This document shows, piece by piece, positions 33,346-40,184 of a stretch of DNA of 64,000 bases (position 1 is the stretch's first letter; each line of letters starts with the position of its first letter). This DNA is from a virus. The stretch spans positions 105,643 to 169,642 of IMG/VR virus record IMGVR_UViG_3300029787_000002. One strand, written 5' to 3'. Made by a program: the position numbers and the translations under genes. Below the pieces are notes generated by a model. It was not told where the DNA came from, searched no databases, and worked only from the letters and a program-made list of their open reading frames with translations.

Positions 33346-33519
33346 ATGAACACAATTTTCGCAGCAATCACCGAGGGAGTTCCATTTTATGACTTCCCTA
33401 AAAGTCCAATTTTGGTGCTTGGGTTTTTTGGCATTCTCGTGGCAATGGTCACAGTATACACAGTTAATAAAGCATACTTCAATTCACCTTTTAACCCTGA
33501 CAATCAAAAGAGATCATGA
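33346..33519 (+). CDS. Small single-pass membrane protein
   Basis: This 57-aa protein has one membrane helix (PILVLGFFGILVAMVTVYTV) in the middle, a short N-terminal part and a polar tail (FNPDNQKRS). It overlaps the next gene by 4 nt. It could act at the host membrane, for example in superinfection exclusion, but nothing specific shows this. Confidence 0.55.
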   Translation: MNTIFAAITEGVPFYDFPKSPILVLGFFGILVAMVTVYTVNKAYFNSPFNPDNQKRS

Positions 33520-33686
33520 TCACACAAAAGAAACCAACATTCGCTGAACTTGAGAAAAGATGGCGAGAGCATAATCATGAGTATAGCGAAGAGTTTACTC
33601 AAAACATCTACGATGCTCACATTGCAATTGCTGAACAGTTCCCATTCTTATATGACAGTTACGGATTCCCAAAGGAGGACTACTAA
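33516..33686 (+). CDS. Hypothetical protein
   Basis: This 56-aa charged helical protein (MITQKKPTFAELEKRWREHN...) has an ATGA-coupled start. Its C-terminal PKEDY codons carry the GGAGG site for the next gene, the same junction design as at 31346 and 32321. Confidence 0.55.
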   Translation: MITQKKPTFAELEKRWREHNHEYSEEFTQNIYDAHIAIAEQFPFLYDSYGFPKEDY

Positions 33687-33827
33687 ATGAAATTTACAGA
33701 AGACCAAATTGAATACCTTAAAGAGTGTGTTTCATTCCATTATGAAATGAACTCTGACATCAAAGAACATATAATTGACATTAACGCACAATGCAGCAAA
33801 AAACTATGGGAGTGTGCCAGTGAATAA
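33687..33827 (+). CDS. Hypothetical protein
   Basis: This is a 46-aa product (MKFTEDQIEYLKECVSFHYE...), helical with three Cys. It starts directly after the previous stop. The codons for its last residues (CASE, stop) are dyad copy F. Confidence 0.5.
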   Translation: MKFTEDQIEYLKECVSFHYEMNSDIKEHIIDINAQCSKKLWECASE

Positions 33828-33872
33828 AGTGTCACAACATGGGTTTCTTTTAATCTCATTATTGTTTATAAT
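33813..33872 (+). promoter_or_regulatory. Dyad-type promoter, copy F
   Basis: TGTGCCAGTG-N4-AAGTGTCACA (33813-33836), 30 nt, TATAAT (33867-33872), followed by an AAACAAACAAAG leader. It drives 33899-34518. Confidence 0.75.
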
Positions 33873-33898
33873 AATAGTATAAACAAACAAAGAACATT

Positions 33899-34141
33899 AT
33901 GAACGCAACTTCAGTATACACAGAACCAGTAAACAGAATCAAGCAAAGAATTCTGTTTGATGACAATCTACAGAATATGGCATGTTGCTGTTGTGACTGG
34001 GCAGAATTCGTTGTTGAGATCAACGAGTGGGGAATCGAGAGACTTGGAGGTGTCTGGTTCGATGATCTTTCAGAATTCGATATACAGCACTTAGACATCT
34101 TCATTAAGGCAGAAAACGGTTACATCAGAGAGGAGGTTTAA
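33899..34141 (+). CDS. Hypothetical protein with a CCCC cluster
   Basis: This is an 80-aa protein (MNATSVYTEPVNRIKQRILF...) with four consecutive cysteines (MACCCCDW), which could bind metal. The rest is acidic. It ends in REEV over an AGGAGG ribosome site for the next gene. The function is unknown. Confidence 0.6.
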   Translation: MNATSVYTEPVNRIKQRILFDDNLQNMACCCCDWAEFVVEINEWGIERLGGVWFDDLSEFDIQHLDIFIKAENGYIREEV

Positions 34142-34144
34142 ATC

Positions 34145-34360
34145 ATGTGTAACAATCAACTTAAAAAGTGGGAAACAGGAACAGAGGGAGAAACATGGGA
34201 TTTTGGTTATGTTGACAATCCCAAGCAATTTATCGAAGAGGTTTTTGAAATCGCATTTGGGGATGATGCAATCAACCGTAACTATTCGATGGGCGAAGTT
34301 TTAGATAGACTCATGGAATTTAGTGATGATGCATTACGTTATAATGGAGAGTTAGACTAA
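34145..34360 (+). CDS. Hypothetical acidic protein
   Basis: This is a 71-aa protein (MCNNQLKKWETGTEGETWDF...). It has an acidic helical second half with repeated MEFSDDAL-type turns. It overlaps the next start by 1 nt. No family is recognised. Confidence 0.6.
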   Translation: MCNNQLKKWETGTEGETWDFGYVDNPKQFIEEVFEIAFGDDAINRNYSMGEVLDRLMEFSDDALRYNGELD

Positions 34361-34518
34361 TGACTAATGTTCCAATCAGTTTTGACGAAGCATATCAGAT
34401 GACGAGATTATACGATACTCTCAGAGATATGGATTTTGAACTTACTGACAATCAAGTGGCAGTATTTGATAAATTACTTGATATTCGTAAATATGTCAAG
34501 TCAGAGGGTGCCAGTTAA
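34360..34518 (+). CDS. Hypothetical protein
   Basis: This 52-aa helical protein (MTNVPISFDEAYQMTRLYDT...) ends in EGAS and a stop encoded within dyad copy G. The function is unknown. Confidence 0.5.
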   Translation: MTNVPISFDEAYQMTRLYDTLRDMDFELTDNQVAVFDKLLDIRKYVKSEGAS

Positions 34519-34565
34519 TTATGTGTCACACTCTACCTCGCATCGGTGGTTCAAACCGCTATAAT
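34507..34565 (+). promoter_or_regulatory. Dyad-type promoter, copy G
   Basis: GGTGCCAGTT-N4-ATGTGTCACA (34507-34530), 29 nt with a CGGT/ACCG hairpin, TATAAT (34560-34565). From the -10 into the first codons it is identical to copy E (TATAATAAAGACATGAACA). Confidence 0.75.
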
Positions 34566-34571
34566 AAAGAC

Positions 34572-34658
34572 ATGAACAGAGCGTTGCTCACTTTATCAAT
34601 TGCTGAGGGATACCCTCGCTTTGTTCAAACAATTTTCACTTTACTTAAAATCAAATGA
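34572..34658 (+). CDS. Tiny hypothetical (leader-like) peptide
   Basis: This is a 28-aa peptide (MNRALLTLSIAEGYPRFV...) whose ATG is at the predicted transcription start, so the mRNA would be leaderless. It overlaps the next gene by 4 nt. It could be a coupling leader peptide. Confidence 0.4.
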   Translation: MNRALLTLSIAEGYPRFVQTIFTLLKIK

Positions 34659-34834
34659 GAATGACTAAAGTTCAAGTAGTTTCACAATTTCGAGAAATGC
34701 TTCGTGAGTCAGGTGCAAACCTTAGGGGCGATTCAATTGCTAAACGTGAAGCATTTAACGATTATGTTGACATGCTTAACAAAGATGGCGATGTAACCGA
34801 CTGGCAAGCATACAACTGGAGCAACCCATTCTAA
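34655..34834 (+). CDS. Hypothetical protein
   Basis: This is a 59-aa protein (MRMTKVQVVSQFREMLRESG...), helical with a Trp/Asn-rich end (WQAYNWSNPF). It has ATGA overlaps on both sides. The function is unknown. Confidence 0.55.
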   Translation: MRMTKVQVVSQFREMLRESGANLRGDSIAKREAFNDYVDMLNKDGDVTDWQAYNWSNPF

Positions 34835-34956
34835 TGACAATCACAGAATATAAAGAACTATGCAAACAAAATAAATTGCATATCGGTGAGGAAGTCCCTG
34901 AAGACAATGACACCAAGAACAACGAAGACGAAACAAACACTTATCAAGGAGCATAA
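34834..34956 (+). CDS. Tiny acidic hypothetical protein
   Basis: This is a 40-aa product (MTITEYKELCKQNKLHIGEE...) with an acidic, probably disordered tail. Its last codons contain AAGGAG (34946-34951), the ribosome site of the following gene. Confidence 0.45.
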   Translation: MTITEYKELCKQNKLHIGEEVPEDNDTKNNEDETNTYQGA

Positions 34957-34960
34957 ACAC

Positions 34961-35167
34961 ATGATCATCGAAAATTTCAGTAGAGAGCAATTTATTTTAC
35001 TCTCAAAGGCACTTGATAATTATCGTATTTACATGACATCAGAAGAAGAAACTTTATCTGAAGAAATTTTAGATAATGTCTTTTATCCATCTATTGGAAT
35101 GAGTAAACCGAGAAATACCGCAAAGGTTACAAGTATAGCGGAAGCGATCCGCAAGGGACATAAGTAA
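34961..35167 (+). CDS. Hypothetical protein
   Basis: This protein has 68 aa from ATG 34961 (MIIENFSREQFILLSKALDN...), with AAGGAG upstream. A longer reading from 34886 overlaps the previous gene. It is helical, with a basic C-terminus (IRKGHK). The function is unknown. Confidence 0.55.
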   Translation: MIIENFSREQFILLSKALDNYRIYMTSEEETLSEEILDNVFYPSIGMSKPRNTAKVTSIAEAIRKGHK

Positions 35168-35186
35168 CTATACTAACCTAAACAAA

Positions 35187-35399
35187 ATGAGTTGGAATCT
35201 TATCCCTTGGAGCGAACAAACAACGAACGTAATGGCAACAATGACCTATGAAGACTTAATCACTAAGTTACAACAATTGAACCCTAATCAGTTGAAGAAA
35301 AATGTTGCTATCTATGATGAACATTTAAATGAGAAGGTATTAGTTCACAATGAATTAATCTTCTTTGATAACAATCAGTTCCCCTATTTAAAGATTTAA
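35187..35399 (+). CDS. Hypothetical protein
   Basis: This protein has 70 aa (MSWNLIPWSEQTTNVMATMT...); ATG 35232 (MATMTYEDL) is another plausible start. The part from YEDLITKLQQLNPNQLKKNV onward looks like a small alpha/beta domain. TATACT at 35169 might be a -10. The function is unknown. Confidence 0.55.
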   Translation: MSWNLIPWSEQTTNVMATMTYEDLITKLQQLNPNQLKKNVAIYDEHLNEKVLVHNELIFFDNNQFPYLKI

Positions 35400-35645
35400 A
35401 TGAACTTCCAAAAAGGTGACTATTACTCACTAAATGACTTAAATGGATGGGTTAATTTCATCGATAGTAGTTATATCACTCTTGTTATAAATGAGTGGAC
35501 TAAATGTGATGAATTAGCAAAAGGTAGTCGTAGTAATGTACATCAAGTGCAGTTACTAGTATACCCTCACCAATGGAAAGATATGGTGAAAAGTAATCGA
35601 AATCGCTTTGAAGATGGTCTACTAAATAACACTCATGAGAAGTAA
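35400..35645 (+). CDS. Hypothetical protein
   Basis: This is an 81-aa protein (MNFQKGDYYSLNDLNGWVNF...). Its start follows the previous stop with no gap. It is a mixed alpha/beta soluble product. It overlaps the following small gene by 11 nt. Confidence 0.55.
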   Translation: MNFQKGDYYSLNDLNGWVNFIDSSYITLVINEWTKCDELAKGSRSNVHQVQLLVYPHQWKDMVKSNRNRFEDGLLNNTHEK

Positions 35646-35772
35646 TCCGCAACCTATTCTTAATAGCGAGTTTAACACATTTTGGACTATATGTAAAGAA
35701 CTCGTGGTAAGTACTTGGGAGTTGTATAGAACAACTGTAAGTAACAAAGTAACAAGAATAAGGGAAGATTAA
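35635..35772 (+). CDS. Hypothetical protein
   Basis: This 45-aa basic helical product (MRSNPQPILNSEFNTFWTIC...) overlaps the previous gene by 11 nt and ends 3 nt before the next possible gene. The function is unknown. Confidence 0.45.
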   Translation: MRSNPQPILNSEFNTFWTICKELVVSTWELYRTTVSNKVTRIRED

Positions 35773-35775
35773 CGA

Positions 35776-35958
35776 ATGTTGTTAAATATTAAAATAAATC
35801 TATTGTTGTTAACAATACCGAGATTAATTGCTCAGGTAATTGTACTCTTAGCACGCAACTTACCGATTGTCAATGATAGTCAGCAAACACAGATTTTCTT
35901 GACAGATTATAAACAATTATGGTATAATAACTCTGTAAGGGTTCAGAAATTCCTCTAA
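35776..35958 (+). CDS. Possible small membrane protein
   Basis: This 60-aa frame has a hydrophobic N-terminus (MLLNIKINLLLLTIPRLIAQ). It is overlapped by a sigma70-type promoter at 35899-35928, so its second half may be regulatory DNA rather than protein. Support is weak. Confidence 0.35.
   Translation: MLLNIKINLLLLTIPRLIAQVIVLLARNLPIVNDSQQTQIFLTDYKQLWYNNSVRVQKFL
35899..35928 (+). promoter_or_regulatory. Sigma70-type promoter
   Basis: TTGACA (35899-35904), 18 nt, TATAAT (35923-35928). The start site would be near 35935, 30 nt before ATG 35965. Confidence 0.65.
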
Positions 35959-35964
35959 GTATCA

Positions 35965-36165
35965 ATGCTAAGTAACATCAAAGCACCTCAGAAGTACATG
36001 GAGTTGTTAACACTTTGGGAGGAAGGATTATGCCCACTAAATGAAGGTATTGCTTTGTTTCAGTTCTTGTTAGATACTGACCAATGTTGGGAGGATGAGA
36101 TATTATCTAATACAGCAAGTTATATGGTTATGGAAGGATTTTGTTATTACGTTTACACCCCTTAA
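35965..36165 (+). CDS. Hypothetical protein
   Basis: This 66-aa acidic protein (MLSNIKAPQKYMELLTLWEE...), rich in Leu and aromatic residues with three Cys, is first behind the promoter at 35899. The pattern GIALFQFLLDTD is helical. The function is unknown. Confidence 0.55.
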   Translation: MLSNIKAPQKYMELLTLWEEGLCPLNEGIALFQFLLDTDQCWEDEILSNTASYMVMEGFCYYVYTP

Positions 36166-36174
36166 TTAACAACA

Positions 36175-36384
36175 ATGACCCAAAAGATGCTCTATAAAGT
36201 TTATAACAATGAATGTGAACTTATAGGGGAGTTTGTATCAATTTACGATATGGAACATTTTATGGACGATGTTAGAAACTCACGGGGAGAGAGGTATAAA
36301 GAATTGCCCAGATTATCGGTATTTGATTATATTAAATCGATCGGTTACTATATGGAAATTAATTGCCCTGTGACAGTTAAATAA
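36175..36384 (+). CDS. Hypothetical protein
   Basis: This is a 69-aa protein (MTQKMLYKVYNNECELIGEF...). Its N-terminal half is strand-rich, with an unclear fold. Its last residues (PVTVK, stop) are encoded inside dyad copy H. Confidence 0.55.
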   Translation: MTQKMLYKVYNNECELIGEFVSIYDMEHFMDDVRNSRGERYKELPRLSVFDYIKSIGYYMEINCPVTVK

Positions 36385-36427
36385 GTGGCACAATAGGGGT
36401 TGTAAGGGGTTGCCCACCTGCTATAAT
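36369..36427 (+). promoter_or_regulatory. Dyad-type promoter, copy H
   Basis: TGTGACAGTT-N4-AAGTGGCACA (36369-36392), 29 nt, TATAAT (36422-36427), then a CCAAACAAAGGG leader that also holds the ribosome site of 36453. Confidence 0.75.
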
Positions 36428-36452
36428 TAATGTATACCAAACAAAGGGACAC

Positions 36453-36773
36453 ATGAGAAAAATTGAAAGACAAATGAACAACGCAATCAGAACAGGCAAA
36501 AACTTCTCATCATCCAATACAATGGTTAAGCAAGGATGGGAGGGAGAAGCAGATGTTTATTTACATGGAAATCACATTGCAACTGTGAAGAACAATTCAA
36601 TCGTCATTAAAGATGGGGGTTGGCAGTCTAATACAACGAAATCTAGACTTAATGCACTACTAGACGAATTTTCTTATGGTATGAGAGTATTTCAGAAAAA
36701 CTTTGAGTGGTTCGTATCTTATAAGAACGTTAAAGAGGATTTCGTAAGCGGTATGGAGTTAGCAATCGACTAG
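36453..36773 (+). CDS. Hypothetical basic protein
   Basis: This is a 106-aa protein (MRKIERQMNNAIRTGKNFSS...). It has a basic N-terminal helix, then a beta-rich part (VYLHGNHIATVKNNSIVIKD), then a helix. The fold suggests a small nucleic-acid-binding or inhibitor protein, but no family is recognised. It ends the dyad-controlled region; its stop abuts TTGACA of another promoter. Confidence 0.6.
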   Translation: MRKIERQMNNAIRTGKNFSSSNTMVKQGWEGEADVYLHGNHIATVKNNSIVIKDGGWQSNTTKSRLNALLDEFSYGMRVFQKNFEWFVSYKNVKEDFVSGMELAID

Positions 36774-36802
36774 TTGACAGAATCACAGTTATAGAGTATA
36801 AT
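36774..36802 (+). promoter_or_regulatory. Consensus sigma70 promoter
   Basis: TTGACA (36774-36779), 17 nt, TATAAT (36797-36802), directly after the previous stop. A terminator begins right after the -10. Confidence 0.75.
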
Positions 36803-36830
36803 AGAGGGGTACAGACAACCCCTCTTTTTT
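36803..36830 (+). terminator. Intrinsic terminator overlapping the start region of the promoter
   Basis: AGAGGGG (36803-36809) pairs with CCCCTCT (36819-36825), followed by a T-run. It ends transcripts from 36453. The 5' arm would be only partly present in RNA starting at about 36809. Confidence 0.8.
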
Positions 36831-36876
36831 ATTGTTTATGACTTAAGGCAGTAATCACAGTTACTAATTATTAAGA

Positions 36877-36963
36877 ATGGCAGTTAAATTGCCCCCCTTA
36901 AATATAAAAAAGGGCCATAACCTAACCTACAAAGGTACCCCAGAGCAAGCAATATATTATTAA
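36877..36963 (+). CDS. Possible tiny protein (28 aa)
   Basis: The reading starts MAVKLPPLNIKKGHNLTYKG. The LTYKG part recalls the short (Y/F)RG-type motif of small cyanobacterial proteins. There is no clear ribosome site. The rest of 36831-37008 shows only A/T-rich sequence and a repeated AATCACAGTTA (36781 and 36853). Confidence 0.3.
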   Translation: MAVKLPPLNIKKGHNLTYKGTPEQAIYY

Positions 36964-37008
36964 AGATCTTAAATACTAGTAGATTCAAAAAATTTCCCAG
37001 AAAAATTT

Positions 37009-37212
37009 ATGCCTAATAGAGATTATCCCCAAGATCTACGAGTATGGTGTCTAGAAAGTTTGATTCAGATGGAAAGTCAACTCCACAGTGACATGTACCA
37101 GGTTGCAGACATGTACCTGGGTTCGTATACAACTAAAAACTCCGAAGCACTATATACACTATGGATGGGGTGGAAACTAAAACACCCCACTAAGAATACG
37201 AACCCCCTGTAA
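37009..37212 (+). CDS. Hypothetical protein
   Basis: This is a 67-aa protein (MPNRDYPQDLRVWCLESLIQ...), helical, with a Trp-rich end. It has no ribosome site and no obvious promoter beyond the consensus one at 36774. The function is unknown. Confidence 0.5.
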   Translation: MPNRDYPQDLRVWCLESLIQMESQLHSDMYQVADMYLGSYTTKNSEALYTLWMGWKLKHPTKNTNPL

Positions 37213-37217
37213 AATAA

Positions 37218-37382
37218 ATGTCACAAAGATTCTACACAACACTCGAAGAAGACGACTTTGGCGATCTAATCCTTACGATACCTTACGAAGTGTGTGAAGA
37301 ACTTGGATGGTCCGTCAATACAAAACTAGATTACACTATAGAGGAAGACTCCTTTACACTGAAGAAACACCCAGATGAATAA
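37218..37382 (+). CDS. AbrB/MazE-like small DNA-binding-type protein
   Basis: This 54-aa protein has DLILTIPYEVCEELGWSV, then a short linker and DSFTLKKH. This is the layout of swapped-hairpin AbrB-type domains (strand, IP-x-EV helix, W, strand). Such domains dimerise and bind DNA as transition regulators or antitoxins. It overlaps the next gene by 8 nt. No toxin partner is evident, so a regulator of the following structural operon is one option. Confidence 0.5.
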   Translation: MSQRFYTTLEEDDFGDLILTIPYEVCEELGWSVNTKLDYTIEEDSFTLKKHPDE

Positions 37383-37608
37383 TGAACAAGAAGTAGCAGA
37401 AGCACTCAATGCTATCAACGATTGTCTAATTGCATTAGGTAAGCGTTTACAAGAAGTTGAGGAGTATGTTGCTACAATGAATATTGCTGAGAAGGTGTTG
37501 TATAAACCAAACGGACAGGAAAAGTACTTAAATATAAAGGAAAACTACGATCTTATCTACCAGAGATTAGATAAACTAGAGAAAGAAAGACCATGGGATG
37601 TAAAATAG
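37375..37608 (+). CDS. Hypothetical coiled-coil protein
   Basis: This 77-aa protein (MNNEQEVAEALNAINDCLIA...) is helical with heptad-like spacing (LIALGKRLQEVEEYVATM). It overlaps the following structural gene by 16 nt. It could be a small structural or assembly factor for it. Confidence 0.55.
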   Translation: MNNEQEVAEALNAINDCLIALGKRLQEVEEYVATMNIAEKVLYKPNGQEKYLNIKENYDLIYQRLDKLEKERPWDVK

Positions 37609-40184
37609 TCGATGGACGTGCAGGTCAGATCACTGATGTATGTCAGGATGCTGATGGTTGTCCACGCTTTGAACCTTTACCTGCTGATAGAACGATCGGT
37701 ATCAAGTATCGTGAATACCCAAAGAGTAGTATTCGTGGTAGTCTGAATAGTTTAAACAATGTCAATGTGAATATCACTGGTGCTGAAGGACAAGCAGTGA
37801 TGTATCCTTCCATTTTAGTCGGTAATCAAGGCGGTCGTGCTACATTTGGTGGCAATCCTGGAACATTCTCACAACCTGTGTCTGCAGCAAACTGTGGTAA
37901 GGTAACAAGAGCAGGTACACTTTGTACTGGTTTCAGTAATGGTGCTACTGCAGTGTATGATTATTTCCCTACAGAACTCTCATTTAGTTTTCAGAACAGT
38001 GATACTTGGTTTTCTTACATCTACACGATGAATAGTAACTCAGGTCAGATTGGTATAGCATCTTATATCATTGAGGATGAACAGCGGGGAACCACTGGAG
38101 GTACTTCGGATGGTACTCCAACGGGCGATCCACTAAGTGATAGTACCATTGCCAATACTATTTGTCACCCTTGTGCAGGATTTACCTGTACCCCCGCTTC
38201 CACACAGTGCTCATATACTATCGAAAGTGATGTAGATTACACTGGAGATGAAGATTGTCCCCACCCGACGCTGTTTGGCATTGGTACAGGAAGTTTTAAA
38301 GTGGTGTTTACCTATGATTCTCTATCCACTACGATTCCAAACGGTGTAACGGACCTCTCAGTGTCCTATGATGGCACGAATTACTCCGATGCATGGAACG
38401 AAGGTGAGAACTTTGGTATCTCATTTGACTCTCCACAGAATACTTGGCAAGCAGGAGATGAAGCAGCAGATACCTTTACCGTGTATACACTTGAAGCAAC
38501 AGGTAAAACTGGTCTTCAACTGAATATTCGTATCGCACCGATCGTCGATGAGTCGGGATCCACTGTTGCATTCACAGGAACACGTTGGACTATCTTAGAT
38601 ATTGTTCAACCTGGCACAGGATATGCACAAAATGATACATTTAACATCACTCACGATCATATTCACCCTGATAATACGACTACAACCTTTACATTAACTG
38701 TTAAAATCACTGCTGTTGGACCAATCGAGTCCCAATCTGGGTCAATTGCTGATGTTTTGCGTAGTGGTGATACATTAAATGGTCATGAAGTGACTCGTGT
38801 TCTTCATGGACCTTCAATTGATAGTGATTATAGTACATCAACAGGTCTCTTCCCTTACCATTTTGCTTATTTGGATGGAAATGGCAACGATTTTACTAAA
38901 GACACCTCTTATACAAGTAGTAGAGCACACCAAGTAACTGCAATTGCAGGTTACGGAATCAAAGATGTAGGATTTTTCGGTGGACTTTATGAGTTTACGG
39001 ATAAGTCTGTTCAATATACTACTGGTTTTGTTGACAGGAATGCTCCTGACGTCTATAATACCCTTGTTCAACCTTCATGTACCGTGAAATTAGACAACGG
39101 AAGAGTTGATCGTGTCGAGATTGACAACAACGGAGGAGGTTCTGGGTGGAATACACTCGGTAGAATCCCTGAGTTGAGTATTACCGCACCAACTGTAGAC
39201 TCTGGAGAGGCAGCGCAGGTCGTTGGTGACTTTGAAAACGGTGTTCTAGTCAATGTTACCGTCACAAATCAAGGAAGCGGGTACGTTGAGAGCAATCTTC
39301 CACAAGTTTCCGTTACAAATATCCATAAATCAGAGAATTTTACAGTTGAAGACGCTGCTGTGCGCGAATTTGGGTTCGATAACCTCACTCAGTTCTATAA
39401 AACGTTCCCAGATGCAGTAGATGCGTTCCCAGAACTTGATCAAACAGCAATTCAGACAATTTTATCGCAACATGAGACACTAAAAGCAAATGTTGAACCA
39501 GTAAAGGCGTATTCGAGGAACGAACCGAACGTAGAAATCAAAAAAGACCCCAATTATAAGCGTAGAGACGAGATGGTGCAGCGTCTTTTTAATAGACAGG
39601 ACGTAGAAGGACTAAAAGTAACACTTAATCCCCCACAAACTTACAAAAGTATCGATACAGTTGACTTTGGACCGTCTAAAGAAGCGCAAGACCTCAAAAA
39701 GTCTGCTAGAGAACTGATGGAAACACCTGCAATTGATAATGAGGTGCAAATTGAGAGTTTAATCCAAGAAGTGATCCCTGAAACTAGCATTTATGACGAA
39801 TCTTACGTCGAAACTGTGCGTGGACCCTTTTCAGAACTGCCATATTCGTCTGACCTCACTAAATACTTCATGAGACAGTTTATACCAGATGGAAGAGGAG
39901 AAGTAAAGGTTAAGCTTTCACTTGGCGTGACGCAACAGAACGTAGGAAATGCACATTTCTCTTGTACCGCATCCGCAACTACAAGAGCAGACGCAACAGA
40001 CGCTACTACTGGTGCGGTTACATCATCTACATTCTCATTTCCCTTTGGTCAAGTTCCTCAAGGACCTGGTTGTCAGAATTGGAGTTGTAACGGAGACATG
40101 ACTATCCGCAATGACTTTACCAATGCATCACAAACCATGGCAAAGGCAACAGAAAGATACGGTAACCCTTATAACGTAACGTAA
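37593..40184 (+). CDS. Virion structural protein (baseplate block)
   Basis: This is an 863-aa protein with Cys residues in the N-terminal part (MGCKIVDGRAGQITDVCQDA, CHPCAGFTCTPASTQC) and a beta-rich middle with GSGY-type units (NNGGGSGWNTLG, NQGSGYVESNL). Its helical region at about 590-740 (FPDAVDAFPELDQTAIQTIL) and its C-terminus (FSCTASATTRADATDATTG) resemble other phage tail proteins. It is joined by TAATG to the PAAR-like gene and gp25, so it is probably a baseplate or tail-tip protein. The specific identity is unknown. Confidence 0.6.
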   Translation: MGCKIVDGRAGQITDVCQDADGCPRFEPLPADRTIGIKYREYPKSSIRGSLNSLNNVNVNITGAEGQAVMYPSILVGNQGGRATFGGNPGTFSQPVSAANCGKVTRAGTLCTGFSNGATAVYDYFPTELSFSFQNSDTWFSYIYTMNSNSGQIGIASYIIEDEQRGTTGGTSDGTPTGDPLSDSTIANTICHPCAGFTCTPASTQCSYTIESDVDYTGDEDCPHPTLFGIGTGSFKVVFTYDSLSTTIPNGVTDLSVSYDGTNYSDAWNEGENFGISFDSPQNTWQAGDEAADTFTVYTLEATGKTGLQLNIRIAPIVDESGSTVAFTGTRWTILDIVQPGTGYAQNDTFNITHDHIHPDNTTTTFTLTVKITAVGPIESQSGSIADVLRSGDTLNGHEVTRVLHGPSIDSDYSTSTGLFPYHFAYLDGNGNDFTKDTSYTSSRAHQVTAIAGYGIKDVGFFGGLYEFTDKSVQYTTGFVDRNAPDVYNTLVQPSCTVKLDNGRVDRVEIDNNGGGSGWNTLGRIPELSITAPTVDSGEAAQVVGDFENGVLVNVTVTNQGSGYVESNLPQVSVTNIHKSENFTVEDAAVREFGFDNLTQFYKTFPDAVDAFPELDQTAIQTILSQHETLKANVEPVKAYSRNEPNVEIKKDPNYKRRDEMVQRLFNRQDVEGLKVTLNPPQTYKSIDTVDFGPSKEAQDLKKSARELMETPAIDNEVQIESLIQEVIPETSIYDESYVETVRGPFSELPYSSDLTKYFMRQFIPDGRGEVKVKLSLGVTQQNVGNAHFSCTASATTRADATDATTGAVTSSTFSFPFGQVPQGPGCQNWSCNGDMTIRNDFTNASQTMAKATERYGNPYNVT

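Noticed and set aside
29052-36392. The dyads as CRP/NtcA-type sites (TGTGA...TCACA)
   Set aside because: The half-sites are separated by 14 nt, against 6 for CRP-like sites, and NtcA's GTA-N8-TAC is absent. The resemblance is only in the outer bases.
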